A stretch of DNA of 64,000 nucleotides from Brevibacillus aydinogluensis (GTDB taxonomy: Bacteria; Bacillota; Bacilli; Brevibacillales; Brevibacillaceae): NCBI RefSeq assembly GCF_031954365.1, contig NZ_JAUSVZ010000009.1, one strand, 5' to 3'. This document shows, one piece after another, positions 17,594 through 27,052 of the stretch (its first letter is position 1; the number at the start of each line of letters is the position of its first letter). The position numbers and the translations under genes are program-made. The notes under the pieces were generated by a model. The model was not told the DNA's origin. It saw only the letters and a list, made by a program, of their open reading frames with translations, and searched no databases.

Positions 17594-18640
17594 ATGCGAA
17601 GACGCACACCATTCATGTTGACGCTGCTGACTCTGGCGCTGCTCACGGCGTGTACCGGAAAACCGGGCGACACCACGCCCCAGCCGGAGCAACCGCCCGC
17701 TCCCCATGTAGAAACACCTCCGACCGAACAGCCGAAATACGCTTACACCGCCCCGTTTACCGGTCTGGGAAGCCCGGTGAAGCTGGAACAGCGGCCGATC
17801 ATGGTGATGATCAACAACGCGCCGGCTGCGCGTCCGCAGTCCGGGTTGAATCAGGCAGACCTGGTGTACGAGGTGCTGGCGGAGGGGGAAATGACCCGTT
17901 TTCTCGCTGTCTTTCACAGCCAGCGGCCGGACGTGATCGGCCCGGTACGCAGCATTCGCCAGTATTTTATCGAGATTGGCGTCGGCCTGGACGCCGTGCT
18001 CGTACACGCGGGCGGCAGCCCGGAAGCACTGGCGACGCTGGCACGTTCCGACTACAGTCATCTGGACGAGATTCCCAACGGCCGTTATTTTTGGCGGGAA
18101 ACGTTTCGCAACCCGCCGCATAATCTCTACACCAAGCCCGACCTGATCGAGCAGGCGATCCGCGACAAGGGCATGCGGACGAACAGCGATCTGCCGCGGA
18201 TGTCCTTTTTGCCGGCTGATGCTGAGATTACCGGGGGAGAGCCGGCCAGTCAGATCGACATCACGTTCCATCGCCTGAACAAGGCAGCTTTTCAGTACGA
18301 CAAGGAAAAGAAAAAATACCTGCGTCTGACCGACGGCAAGCCGCACCTCGACCTGACAACCGGCGAGCAGTTATCCGCCACCAACGTGCTGGTTATCGCC
18401 GCCCGACACCGCGTGCTGGACAAGGAAGGACGGCGCCAGGTGGATGTAGTCGGCCCGGGTGACGGCTATCTGTTTGAACAGGGAATGGCGCGCAAGATCA
18501 AGTGGAAGCGGCAGGGCGGCATCATTCGCGCGTACGAGGACGCGGCCATGACCAAGGAACTGCCGCTGCTGCCGGGCAACACGTGGGTGGAGATCGTCCC
18601 CAACGCACCATCGCTGTCCCACTATGTGAAATACCAATAA
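17594..18640 (+). CDS. yerB: YerB-like DUF3048 lipoprotein
   Basis: A 348-residue surface lipoprotein. The signal peptide MRRRTPFMLTLLTLALLTAC ends in a lipobox and leads into a Pro/Thr-rich linker. The DUF3048 region contains RPIMVMINNAPAARPQSGL, EGEMTRFLAVFHSQRPDVIGP and FWRETFRNPPHNLYT, which match B. subtilis YerB. Its function is not established. AAAGGAG precedes ATG 17594 by seven bases; ATG 17567 with its own GAGAGGAAGG is a possible alternative. The following yerC and pcrB reproduce the B. subtilis order yerB-yerC-pcrB. Confidence 0.88.
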   Translation: MRRRTPFMLTLLTLALLTACTGKPGDTTPQPEQPPAPHVETPPTEQPKYAYTAPFTGLGSPVKLEQRPIMVMINNAPAARPQSGLNQADLVYEVLAEGEMTRFLAVFHSQRPDVIGPVRSIRQYFIEIGVGLDAVLVHAGGSPEALATLARSDYSHLDEIPNGRYFWRETFRNPPHNLYTKPDLIEQAIRDKGMRTNSDLPRMSFLPADAEITGGEPASQIDITFHRLNKAAFQYDKEKKKYLRLTDGKPHLDLTTGEQLSATNVLVIAARHRVLDKEGRRQVDVVGPGDGYLFEQGMARKIKWKRQGGIIRAYEDAAMTKELPLLPGNTWVEIVPNAPSLSHYVKYQ

Positions 18641-18750
18641 GGGCTTGCGAAGTGGCGCCATATCTTCTAAGATTAGAATAGCCTTAGGGCTTTAGTGCTT
18701 GAAAATTTTACAGTGAAAAACATTCCCTGCGAAATGATGGGGTGATTGTG

Positions 18751-19041
18751 ATGCAATTGGAAAAATTGAAAGGCAAAGGGATCGAGCAGCTTTTTGAAGC
18801 GATTCTCTCCCTGGAAACCATCGAGGAGTGCTATCGCTTTTTCGACGATCTCTGTACCGTGAACGAAATGCAGTCGCTGGCGCAGCGCCTGGAAGTGGCC
18901 CGCATGCTGCGCAAGGGGTACACGTACAACCAGATCGAAGCGGAGACAGGAGCGAGCACGGCGACCATCTCCCGTGTGAAGCGCTGTCTGAACTACGGCA
19001 ACGACGGCTACCAACTGGCGCTGGAGCGGATCGGCAAGTAG
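18751..19041 (+). CDS. yerC: YerC/YecD family TrpR-like regulator
   Basis: A 96-residue TrpR-superfamily DNA-binding protein. CYRFFDDLCTVNEMQSLAQR, the helix-turn-helix YTYNQIEAETGASTATISRV and KRCLNYGNDGY are near-identical to B. subtilis YerC. Its targets are not known to me. ATG 18751 gives the conserved start MQLEKLKGK and has GGGGTGA just upstream; the in-frame GTG at 18742 lies within that ribosome site. Confidence 0.92.
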   Translation: MQLEKLKGKGIEQLFEAILSLETIEECYRFFDDLCTVNEMQSLAQRLEVARMLRKGYTYNQIEAETGASTATISRVKRCLNYGNDGYQLALERIGK

Positions 19042-19059
19042 AGTGGGAGGCAGACATCG

Positions 19060-19761
19060 GTGATTGACTATCGTGGCTGGCGCCATACCTTCAAACTGGA
19101 CCCGGACAAAACGATTGGCGACGAGGCATTGGAAGCGCTGTGCGAGTCGGGGACGGATGCGATCATCGTCGGCGGCACCTATGGCGTGACGTACGACAAC
19201 ACGCTGGAGTTGATGGCACGGGTCCGCCGCTACGCGGTCCCGGCCGTGTTGGAAATCTCCTCGCTGGATGCGGTAGTGCCCGGCTTTGACGCCTATTTCA
19301 TACCACTGGTGCTCAACGCGGGCGATCCGGACTGGATCTTTGCGCCGCATGTCTCCGGCCTGAAGGCGTACGGTTCCTACATCCACTGGGAAGAGATCTT
19401 CACGGAAGGCTACCTGATCGCCAACCCCGAGGCTAGCGTGGCGCAGTTGACCAAGGCCCGCCCAATCGCAGACAGCGACGAGGCCAAAGCATATGCCCAG
19501 GTGGCGGCAAACATTTGCCGCCTGCCCATCGTCTATGTGGAGTACAGCGGCACCTACGGCGACCCGGAACTGGTCCGGGCGTGCCGGGCGGGAGCCGAAG
19601 GGGCGCATCTGTTTTACGGCGGCGGCATCCGCACACCGCAGCAGGCGGCGGAGATGGCGGCGATCGCCGACACGGTCGTGGTGGGCAACGTGATCTACGA
19701 CGACTTGCAGGCGGCGCTCGCGACGGTTGCCGCTGTCAAAGGCGTGCAGAAGCAGCGGTAA
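19060..19761 (+). CDS. pcrB: Heptaprenylglyceryl phosphate synthase PcrB
   Basis: A 233-residue TIM-barrel prenyltransferase. It joins heptaprenyl diphosphate to sn-glycerol-1-phosphate, the first step of an archaeal-type ether lipid in Bacillales. Family signatures are WRHTFKLDPDK, GTDAIIVGGTYGVT, SSLDAVVPGFDAYFIPLVLN, YVEYSGTYGDPELV and GAHLFYGGGIRTPQQA. GTG 19060 follows GGGAGG. A hairpin follows, so pcrB is separated from pcrA here by a GDPD and a vanW-like gene, unlike the tight B. subtilis pcrB-pcrA-ligA cluster. Confidence 0.94.
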   Translation: MIDYRGWRHTFKLDPDKTIGDEALEALCESGTDAIIVGGTYGVTYDNTLELMARVRRYAVPAVLEISSLDAVVPGFDAYFIPLVLNAGDPDWIFAPHVSGLKAYGSYIHWEEIFTEGYLIANPEASVAQLTKARPIADSDEAKAYAQVAANICRLPIVYVEYSGTYGDPELVRACRAGAEGAHLFYGGGIRTPQQAAEMAAIADTVVVGNVIYDDLQAALATVAAVKGVQKQR

Positions 19762-19765
19762 GGGA

Positions 19766-19793
19766 AAAGGAGACTCATTGATGAGTCTCCTTT
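19766..19793 (+). terminator. Terminator of pcrB
   Basis: A perfect 12-bp stem AAAGGAGACTCA/TGAGTCTCCTTT with a TTGA loop. The tract after it is only TTTCAGTTTG. Confidence 0.75.
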
Positions 19794-19984
19794 CAGTTTG
19801 TAGACTAAGTCCGTGGCGCATGGTTGATCGGGCCCGCTCGCTCTCTTGACGCCCAGCAAAGAAGTGGATGACGTCCGCTCCAAAACGTGACGCGGGCAGG
19901 GGGCAAACATCTGGGTGTTTCGACGAAGTGAGACTTGTGCCCCCTGTTTTTCCCGCGTCTTTCGTTTTTCCGCTGGGCAGGTCG

Positions 19985-20326
19985 TCAAAGGAGCTCATCG
20001 TAACCCGCTCGGTCTATTTCAAAGTCCAGTGACCCTTCGACAAATCGGTAACCGCCCGCCAATACTTCCGGAATCTCTGCAAACAGGCCCAACTGGTCCT
20101 GGAATGCGGACAAATCGGCAATGACCAGGCTCTTTTGTTTGTAGTAATGGGATTCCATATCCGGACGATCCGTTCGTTGATAGACAAGGTAAGCCGTTCC
20201 TGGCGAAAATTGCTTTTCCGGTTCGACCAATTCCTGATCAGCCTTTGTCATCGCGGTCTGCATGCGCTCTTCCTTGCCGACGATCCGGGCCTGTTCGATT
20301 TTGTACGAGAAACGTCCGCTCACCAT
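19985..20326 (-). CDS. Small hypothetical protein with a possible frameshifted start
   Basis: I do not recognise the family. The 113-residue soluble protein is rich in acidic residues and has no signal or membrane segment (ADQELVEPEKQFSPGTAYLV, KQKSLVIADLSAFQDQLGLF, LDFEIDRAGYDELL). ATG 20326 lacks a properly spaced ribosome site. A superb one, AAGGAGG, stands seven bases before another ATG at 20360, 34 bases upstream and one base out of frame. Between them is a run of seven A (plus-strand T at 20331-20337). With six A the product would start MTDFIEKGKKEMVSGRF. So either the run was misread, or the gene is phase-variable or uses slippage. Confidence 0.6.
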   Translation of the reverse strand: MVSGRFSYKIEQARIVGKEERMQTAMTKADQELVEPEKQFSPGTAYLVYQRTDRPDMESHYYKQKSLVIADLSAFQDQLGLFAEIPEVLAGGYRFVEGSLDFEIDRAGYDELL

Positions 20327-20559
20327 CTCCTTTTTTTCCCTTCTCGATGAAATCTGTCATCTCGTTGCCTCCTTCCTCCCATTTATTAGATAGCCGGACT
20401 CGCGAAATGGTTTTTTTATTTCACCTGAAAATGTGGAAAGAATTCCAATAATCAACAAACTTTTGTGTTACGATGTTGGTAAACGGCAAACGGCCAAAAT
20501 CTGTGTGTTTCCATTGGGGAAGTGCCGATTATGAACTAGACAAAATGCCGCCCGGAACC

Positions 20560-20596
20560 AAAAAAAGGGCGCCCGTATTCCGTGGGGCGACCCTTT
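20560..20596 (-). terminator. Terminator of the GDPD gene
   Basis: On the minus strand AAAGGGTCGCCC pairs with GGGCGCCCTTT (one bulge) and runs into seven T. Confidence 0.85.
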
Positions 20597-20633
20597 GTCT
20601 GCTTTGCCCGACGCCGGGTGTGGCAGATGGCGC

Positions 20634-21464
20634 TTATCTGCGATGGCTGGAGGGCACATAATCCGGAAAGTCGGTAATGATGCCGTCAACGCCCGCAATC
20701 AGCAGCGGATTCACCTCGGCCCGTTTGCGCACGGTCCAGGCGAAGACCTGCATGCCGCGTTCGTGGATGCGGTCGGTCAGATCGGCGGTCACCAGATTGC
20801 GGCTGGGGTTCACGTAGTTGGCGTAGGTCGCAAACTCGTCCAGCATCGCGTCTGTCAAATGACTCGCCTTGTTGGTCAGCACACCGATCGGTATGTCCGG
20901 CAGGAGCTTGTGAAACCGTTTCAGCGATTCAAAATGGAAGGACTGCACGATAACCTTTGCGCTGCGTGCCTTATCCATGCCGCGCTTCTGCAGGGCGTCG
21001 GCCACCTTGCTTTCTACACCGGGATACAGCTCCGGCGACTTCAGCTCGATCAGGATGCCGATTTTGCCGCGGAATTCGTCCAGCACCTGGTCAAGGGTAG
21101 GGATCGGTTCCCCGGCAAAGGCGGAGTGGAAGAAACGGCCCGCATCCAGCCTGAGCATCTCCTTGAGGGTGAGGGCGCCTACGCGGCCGGTGCCGTTGGT
21201 CGTCCGATCGACCGTATTGTCGTGGATGACCACGAGATGACCGTCCTTACTGACGTGCACGTCAAGCTCGATGTAATCCGCCTTCATCTCCACCGCCTTG
21301 CGAAACGCGGCCATGGTGTTCTCCGGTGCGTAGCCGGAAGCCCCCCGGTGTGCGATCGTTTCCGTCCGGTGGTACGAAAAATCGGATGCGACGGTCAAAA
21401 CGGCAGCCGGCTGAAGCAGCGCCGTCAACAGGGTGGCGGACAAGGTGATTCCCGTGCGAAACAT
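20634..21464 (-). CDS. Secreted glycerophosphodiester phosphodiesterase
   Basis: A 276-residue GDPD-family TIM barrel that hydrolyses glycerophosphodiesters to glycerol-3-phosphate and an alcohol. Catalytic motifs are TIAHRGASGYAPENT (H39, R40), IELDVHVSKDGHLVVIHD (E67, D69, H81) and ILIELKSP. A hydrophobic N-terminal segment (residues 5-25) indicates export. ATG 21464 stands six bases after GGAGGAG; ATG 21470 directly abuts it and is less likely. It is divergent from the vanW-like gene and ends at a strong terminator, so it is monocistronic. It may salvage phospholipid or teichoic acid phosphate. Confidence 0.9.
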   Translation of the reverse strand: MFRTGITLSATLLTALLQPAAVLTVASDFSYHRTETIAHRGASGYAPENTMAAFRKAVEMKADYIELDVHVSKDGHLVVIHDNTVDRTTNGTGRVGALTLKEMLRLDAGRFFHSAFAGEPIPTLDQVLDEFRGKIGILIELKSPELYPGVESKVADALQKRGMDKARSAKVIVQSFHFESLKRFHKLLPDIPIGVLTNKASHLTDAMLDEFATYANYVNPSRNLVTADLTDRIHERGMQVFAWTVRKRAEVNPLLIAGVDGIITDFPDYVPSSHRR

Positions 21465-21546
21465 GCGCATCTCCTCCCTAGATTATCAGTATGTGAATGT
21501 GCGGGTCTTTGGTTGCAGGGGGAAGAAATGTATCGCCCATTCTGTT

Positions 21547-21572
21547 CACACACGAATCCGTAATCGTGTGTG
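21547..21572. repeat. Inverted repeat in the GDPD/vanW divergent gap
   Basis: CACACACGA and TCGTGTGTG form perfect nine-base arms around an eight-base centre, 37 bp before the vanW-like start. It could be an operator or a leader hairpin. Confidence 0.5.
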
Positions 21573-21608
21573 CATGATCCAAAGAGTTGCCGGAAAGGAA
21601 GGTAGCAA

Positions 21609-22418
21609 ATGAGACCTGTTGCGCGAAGTCGGTTGCGGCTGGCGGCGGGAGTGTGCTTCTACCGCCTGAAACGGTACGCAGAGTGGCTGCTGGGGGGAAA
21701 GCAGTATTCGCGTGAAAAGCAAAGCGAACTCCTGCCCCATCTGCACATCCGTCATCAGACGCCGCTCCTGCGTCGGCTCAAGAATGTGGACATGTGGATG
21801 CAGCACAACAAAATCATCAATCTGCGCCTGGCTGCCGAACGGCTGAACGGGGTGATCGTTCGTCCCGGGGAAACCTTTTCCTATTGGCGGCTGATCGGCA
21901 AGCCGACGCGTAGGAAAGGGTACGTGGAGGGCATGCTGTTGTCACACGGCCGCGTCATATCCGGTGTGGGGGGAGGACTCTGCCAGCTGTCCAACCTTGT
22001 ATACTGGATGACCCTGCACACGCCGCTGACAGTCACGGAGCGGCATCGGCATGGCTATGACGTGTTTCCCGACGCTAACCGGACCCAGCCGTTCGGCAGC
22101 GGGGCCACCTGTTTTTACAACTACCTCGATCTGCAAATCGCCAACCAGACCCAGCAATCGTTCCAGCTGCACGTGTTTCTCACCGACACTCACCTCGTCG
22201 GCGAGTGGAGAGCCGAATACCCTCCCACGCGGCGGTACGAAGTGTACGAAAAGGAGCATGCCATTACCCCGGCCATCTGGGGAGGCTACGAGCGAACCAA
22301 TGTCCTGCACCGCCGGGTGTACACGTTGGACGGAGAATGGCTCGATGACGAATTTATCGCGGAAAATCGCGCGATGATGATGTACGAACCGCTGCTGTCG
22401 TCCCAGCAATCCCGCTGA
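21609..22418 (+). CDS. VanW family protein
   Basis: A 269-residue protein of the VanW family, named from vancomycin-resistance clusters but with no proven function. The domain begins at RLAAERLNGVIVRPGETFSYW and contains GYVEGMLLSHGRVISGVGGGLCQLSN, a strongly conserved Gly/Cys segment, and RHGYDVFPDANRTQPFGSGAT. There is no signal peptide. AAGGAAGG precedes ATG 21609. Its presence does not imply vancomycin resistance: no vanA/vanH-type genes are nearby. Confidence 0.88.
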   Translation: MRPVARSRLRLAAGVCFYRLKRYAEWLLGGKQYSREKQSELLPHLHIRHQTPLLRRLKNVDMWMQHNKIINLRLAAERLNGVIVRPGETFSYWRLIGKPTRRKGYVEGMLLSHGRVISGVGGGLCQLSNLVYWMTLHTPLTVTERHRHGYDVFPDANRTQPFGSGATCFYNYLDLQIANQTQQSFQLHVFLTDTHLVGEWRAEYPPTRRYEVYEKEHAITPAIWGGYERTNVLHRRVYTLDGEWLDDEFIAENRAMMMYEPLLSSQQSR

Positions 22419-22474
22419 CAGCGATGCGAGGGGACGTTATGGACTTCCGGTGATTTTGGATGCGCCATGAATAG

Positions 22475-22510
22475 GACCGCCGCCGATCCTGCGCGGGTGC
22501 GGCGGTCTTT
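22475..22510 (+). terminator. Terminator of the vanW-like gene
   Basis: GACCGCCGC pairs with GCGGCGGTC over an inner CCTGCGCGGG hairpin, followed by TTT only. Confidence 0.6.
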
Positions 22511-22638
22511 CCGTTGGCAGGGATTGCATGAGCGAGGGCGCGGATTCAACTGGAACTTGCCTTCGATCTGTGCGAAAATAGGAACATATGCTTTCGTTCG
22601 GGAGCGCTTTGACAGGCAAGAAAGGTGGACGTATACAT

Positions 22639-24942
22639 ATGGCAACAGTTGACCGAATTTTAGCTGGACTGAATCCGCAGCAGCGGGAAGCGGTCCTGAC
22701 CACGGAGGGGCCGGTGCTGATTCTGGCGGGTGCGGGCAGCGGCAAGACCAAGGTGCTGACCCAGCGCATCGCCTACCTGATCAGCGAAAAACAGGTGGCG
22801 CCGTGGAGCATCCTCGCCATTACCTTCACCAACAAGGCGGCGCGGGAAATGCAGAGCCGCGTGGCGTCCATCGTCGGCGCGGGAGCGGAGGACATCTGGA
22901 TCTCGACGTTCCACTCGCTGTGCGTGCGGATATTGCGGCGGGACATCGACCGCCTGGGGATCAGCCGCAGCTTCTCCATTCTTGACGCGGGCGACCAGCT
23001 GTCCGTCATCAAGCAATGCCTCAAGGAATTGAATCTCGATCCGAAGAAATACGAACCGCGCGCCATCCTGGCGGCAATCAGCGGAGCGAAAAACGAGCTG
23101 ACGGACCCGGCGGCGTACGCCAAACGGGCGGCCGATCCGTACAGCCAGGTCGTGGCCAGGGTGTACGAGGCGTACCAGAAAAAGCTGAAGAGCAACCAGT
23201 CGCTGGACTTCGACGACCTGATCATGACGACGGTCCGGTTGTTCAAGGAAGTGCCGGAAGTGCTGGAATACTACCAGAAAAAGTTCCGCTACATCCATGT
23301 GGACGAGTACCAGGACACCAACCGGGCCCAGTACATGCTGATTTCCATGCTGGCCGACCGCTACCGCAACGTCTGCTGCGTCGGGGACGCCGACCAGAGC
23401 ATTTACAAGTGGCGCGGCGCGGACATTTCCATCATTTTGAACTTTGAAAAGGACTATCCGGAAGCGAAAATGATCAAACTGGAGCAAAACTACCGCTCCA
23501 CCAAGACGATTTTGCAGGCGGCCAACCAGGTAATCGCCCACAATGTCATGCGCAAGGAGAAAAAGCTCTGGACGGAAAATCCGACCGGGGAAAAGATCGG
23601 CTGCTATCAGGGTGATTCCGAGCACGACGAGGCGTACTTCATCGTGGACACGATCAACAAGCTGATGCCCGCCTACAAGCGCTACGACAAGTTCGCCGTG
23701 CTCTACCGGACCAACGCCCAGTCCCGCGTGGTCGAGGAAGTGTTTATCAAATCAAACATTCCGTACACGATCGTGGGCGGCACGAAATTCTACGATCGCA
23801 AGGAAATCAAGGACATTCTCGCCTATCTGCGGGTCATCTCCAACCCCGACGATGACATCAGCCTGGCGCGGATCATTAATGTGCCAAAGCGCAACATCGG
23901 GGAGACGACCGTGGAAAAACTGCAGAACTACGCCAGCGCGCACGGCCTGTCGCTTTACGGTGCGATTCAGGAAGTGGGCTACATGGGGCTGCCGACACGC
24001 ACGACCAACGCCATCCTCGCCTTTAACGAGCTGATCACCAACCTGATGCAGATGACCGATTACCTGACGGTGACAGAGCTGGTGGAAGAGGTGCTGAAGC
24101 GGACGGGCTACCGGGAGGCTTTGAAAGAGGAGAAGACGCTGGAGGCGACCGCCCGTCTGGAAAACATTGAGGAGCTGTTGTCCGTTACCCAGGAGTTTGA
24201 GCGGAAAAACGACGACAAGAGCCTGCTCGCCTTCCTCACCGACCTGGCGCTGATTGCCGACATTGACACGCTGACGGAGGACGGGACAGCAGAAGAAGAC
24301 CCCTCCGCGGAAGGCCAGGTCGTGCTGATGACCCTGCACAGCGCCAAGGGGCTGGAGTTCCCCGTGGTCTTTCTGGTCGGCATGGAGGAAGGGGTGTTTC
24401 CGCACAGCCGGGCGCTGTTTGACGAAGGGGAAATGGAGGAGGAGCGCCGCCTCGCCTACGTCGGCATCACCCGGGCGGAAGAGCGCCTCTACCTGACCTG
24501 CGCCCGGATGCGCACTCTGTTTGGCCGGACCACGAACAATCCCCCTTCCCGCTTTTTGCAGGAAATTTCCGCGGAACTATTGGACGGCAGCCCGGTGATC
24601 GAGGGACGCTTTGCCCGGACCGGGGTGTTCGGCCAGCGGGAAGCGGCTGGTCGGCCGTTTGGCGCGCAGACACAGACGGGGCTGCGATCCGCGACAGGCA
24701 TGCGGACGGGTGCCTCGCCGTTTGGCCGGCCTGCGCAGTCTGCGGCCAGGCTGCCGGGTCACGGCGCGGCCGCAGGTATCGACTGGAAAGTGGGCGAAAA
24801 GGTGAAGCACGGAAAATGGGGCATCGGAACAGTGGTCAAGGTGAAGGGAAGCGGAGACGACATGGAGCTGGACATCGCCTTCCCCAGCCCGATCGGCATC
24901 AAGAAACTGCTGGCTAAGTTTGCCCCGATTGAACGAGCTTAA
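22639..24942 (+). CDS. pcrA: ATP-dependent DNA helicase PcrA
   Basis: A 767-residue SF1A 3'-5' helicase for repair and rolling-circle replication. Motifs in order: LNPQQREAV, Walker A AGAGSGKTKVL, TFTNKAAREM, HSLCVRILRR, VDEYQDTNRAQY (motif II), VGDADQSIYKWRGA, LEQNYRSTKTIL, VLYRTNAQSR, LMTLHSAKGLEFPVVF and YVGITRAEERLYL. The C-terminus has a Gly/Arg/Ala-rich linker, then the RNA-polymerase-interacting Tudor-like fold VGEKVKHGKWGIGTVV. AAGGTGG lies ten bases before ATG 22639. ATG 22588 would add 17 residues over the ribosome site. Confidence 0.96.
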   Translation: MATVDRILAGLNPQQREAVLTTEGPVLILAGAGSGKTKVLTQRIAYLISEKQVAPWSILAITFTNKAAREMQSRVASIVGAGAEDIWISTFHSLCVRILRRDIDRLGISRSFSILDAGDQLSVIKQCLKELNLDPKKYEPRAILAAISGAKNELTDPAAYAKRAADPYSQVVARVYEAYQKKLKSNQSLDFDDLIMTTVRLFKEVPEVLEYYQKKFRYIHVDEYQDTNRAQYMLISMLADRYRNVCCVGDADQSIYKWRGADISIILNFEKDYPEAKMIKLEQNYRSTKTILQAANQVIAHNVMRKEKKLWTENPTGEKIGCYQGDSEHDEAYFIVDTINKLMPAYKRYDKFAVLYRTNAQSRVVEEVFIKSNIPYTIVGGTKFYDRKEIKDILAYLRVISNPDDDISLARIINVPKRNIGETTVEKLQNYASAHGLSLYGAIQEVGYMGLPTRTTNAILAFNELITNLMQMTDYLTVTELVEEVLKRTGYREALKEEKTLEATARLENIEELLSVTQEFERKNDDKSLLAFLTDLALIADIDTLTEDGTAEEDPSAEGQVVLMTLHSAKGLEFPVVFLVGMEEGVFPHSRALFDEGEMEEERRLAYVGITRAEERLYLTCARMRTLFGRTTNNPPSRFLQEISAELLDGSPVIEGRFARTGVFGQREAAGRPFGAQTQTGLRSATGMRTGASPFGRPAQSAARLPGHGAAAGIDWKVGEKVKHGKWGIGTVVKVKGSGDDMELDIAFPSPIGIKKLLAKFAPIERA

Positions 24943-24985
24943 CAAAAAAGTGAAATATGAAACGGTATAGCAAAGGATGAATGAG

Positions 24986-27004
24986 ATGGACCGATTGACG
25001 GCAGAAGCACGAATTCGCGAATTGCGGGAACAAATCGAGCGGCATAACCGTCTGTATTACGTAGAGGACCGACCGGAAATTACGGACCAGGAATACGACA
25101 TGCTGATGCGGGAACTGCAGGATCTGGAAGACCTGTTCCCGGACATGGTGACGCCCGATTCGCCGACACAGCGGATCGGGGGCGAACCGCTGCCCTTTTT
25201 TGAAAAAGTGGTGCACAAGACGCCGATGCTCAGCCTGAGCAACGCGTTTGACGACGAGGACCTGCGCGATTTTGACCGGCGCGTGCGGCAGACGGTGGGC
25301 AGCCAGACCGTCCACTACGTCTGTGAGCTGAAAATCGACGGGCTGGCCGTCTCCCTGCACTACGAAAACGGCTTGTTCGTCAAGGGGGCGACCCGCGGTG
25401 ACGGCACCACCGGAGAGGACATCACGCAGAATCTCCGGACGATCCGGTCCATCCCGCTGCGCTTGACCCGGCCGCTGACACTGGAGGTGCGGGGCGAGGC
25501 GTACATGCCGCGCAGCGCGTTTGAAAAGCTGAACCGGGAGCGGGAAGAGCGGGGGGAAGCGCTGTTTGCCAACCCGCGCAACTCGGCGGCCGGTTCGCTG
25601 CGCCAGCTCGATCCGAAAATTGCCGCGTCCCGCCAACTGGACACGTTTATCTACAGCATCGGCGAGCTGCAGGGGGAGAGCGTGGAGTCGCACAGCGAAG
25701 GGCTTAACCTGCTGGAGTCGCTGGGCTTCAAGGTAAACCCGGAGCGACGGGTGTTTGACAACATCGAGGATGTGATCGAATTCGTCCACGGCTGGACGGA
25801 CAAGCGGCGGAACCTGCCGTACGACATCGACGGCATGGTGATCAAGGTGGACAGCTACGCCCAGCAGCAGGAACTGGGCTTTACCGCCAAAAGCCCGCGC
25901 TGGGCGATCGCCTACAAATTCCCGGCGGAAGAGGCGGTCACGATTCTGGAGGGCATCGAGGTGTCCGTGGGCCGCACGGGGACAGTCACTCCGACCGCCC
26001 TGCTGAAGCCGGTCAGCCTGGCGGGAACGACGGTCAAACGGGCTTCCCTGCACAACGAGGACATCATCCGGGAAAAGGGGCTGTTGATCGGCGACCACGT
26101 GGTGGTCAAGAAGGCGGGGGACATCATCCCCGAGATTGTGGCCGTCCTGCCCGAACGGCGAACCGGCGGGGAAGTGCCGTTTTCCATGCCGACGCACTGT
26201 CCGGAATGCGGCAGCGAACTGGTTCGCCTGGACGATGAGGTGGCCCTGCGCTGCATCAATCCGATGTGTCCGGCGCAGATTCGCGAAGGCATCATCCACT
26301 TCGTTTCCCGGCAGGCGATGAACATCGAGGGGCTCGGAGAGAAAGTGGTGGCCCAGCTGTTTAACGCCGGCATCATTCACAGCGTCGCCGACCTCTACTA
26401 TCTGCACCAGCAGCGGGACGTGCTGCTCGGCATGGAGCGGATGGGCGAAAAGTCGGTCGACAACCTGCTGGCGGCAATCGAAGCCAGCAAGGAAAACTCG
26501 CTGGAGCGGCTGCTGTTTGGCCTCGGCATCCGCCTCGTCGGAGCCAAGGCGGCGCGCGTCCTGGCCGAACACTTCGGCGACATGGACGCCATCATGCGCG
26601 CCAGTGAGGAAGAACTGACGCAGATCAACGAGATCGGACCGAAAATGGCTGCCAGCCTCGTCAACTACTTCCGGCAGCCGCAGGCCGAAGCAGTGATCGA
26701 ACGGCTGAAGGCGGCAGGCGTCAACATGACCTACAAGGGCGTACGGGCGGAAAGCGGAGCCGACCTGCCGCTGGCCGGTAAAACGATTGTCCTCACCGGC
26801 ACGCTGTCCAGCATGACCCGCCAGGAAGCGGAAGAAGCGATAACGCGCCTGGGCGGCAAAGTGACGGGCAGTGTCAGCAAAAAGACCGACCTGGTCATTG
26901 CCGGTGAAAAGGCAGGCTCCAAACTGGAAAAAGCGGAAAAACTGGGTGTGGCCGTCATGGACGAGGCCGGCTTTTTGCAGCTTTTGGAAGGGAACAACAA
27001 GTAG
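24986..27004 (+). CDS. ligA: NAD-dependent DNA ligase LigA
   Basis: A 672-residue replicative ligase. Visible are the Ia domain (HNRLYYVEDRPEITDQEYD), the adenylation site CELKIDGLAVSLHYE with catalytic Lys in KIDG, the OB-fold, the zinc cluster CPECGSELVRLDDEVALRC...C, helix-hairpin-helix repeats (IEGLGEKV, QINEIGPKMA) and a C-terminal BRCT domain (GKTIVLTGTLSSMTRQEAEE). ATG 24986 has AAAGGA eight bases upstream; ATG 24977 sits on that site. It follows pcrA by 43 bases, the conserved pair. Confidence 0.96.
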   Translation: MDRLTAEARIRELREQIERHNRLYYVEDRPEITDQEYDMLMRELQDLEDLFPDMVTPDSPTQRIGGEPLPFFEKVVHKTPMLSLSNAFDDEDLRDFDRRVRQTVGSQTVHYVCELKIDGLAVSLHYENGLFVKGATRGDGTTGEDITQNLRTIRSIPLRLTRPLTLEVRGEAYMPRSAFEKLNREREERGEALFANPRNSAAGSLRQLDPKIAASRQLDTFIYSIGELQGESVESHSEGLNLLESLGFKVNPERRVFDNIEDVIEFVHGWTDKRRNLPYDIDGMVIKVDSYAQQQELGFTAKSPRWAIAYKFPAEEAVTILEGIEVSVGRTGTVTPTALLKPVSLAGTTVKRASLHNEDIIREKGLLIGDHVVVKKAGDIIPEIVAVLPERRTGGEVPFSMPTHCPECGSELVRLDDEVALRCINPMCPAQIREGIIHFVSRQAMNIEGLGEKVVAQLFNAGIIHSVADLYYLHQQRDVLLGMERMGEKSVDNLLAAIEASKENSLERLLFGLGIRLVGAKAARVLAEHFGDMDAIMRASEEELTQINEIGPKMAASLVNYFRQPQAEAVIERLKAAGVNMTYKGVRAESGADLPLAGKTIVLTGTLSSMTRQEAEEAITRLGGKVTGSVSKKTDLVIAGEKAGSKLEKAEKLGVAVMDEAGFLQLLEGNNK

Positions 27005-27052
27005 CCATACAGCGGCCACCTGTGTTTGAGAACGGGAAAGGGTGTGGTAAGC

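Noticed and set aside
21609..22418. Vancomycin resistance gene cluster suggested by VanW
   Set aside because: Only the VanW-family protein is present; vanH, vanA/B ligase and vanX homologues are not nearby, and VanW is widespread in sensitive bacteria.
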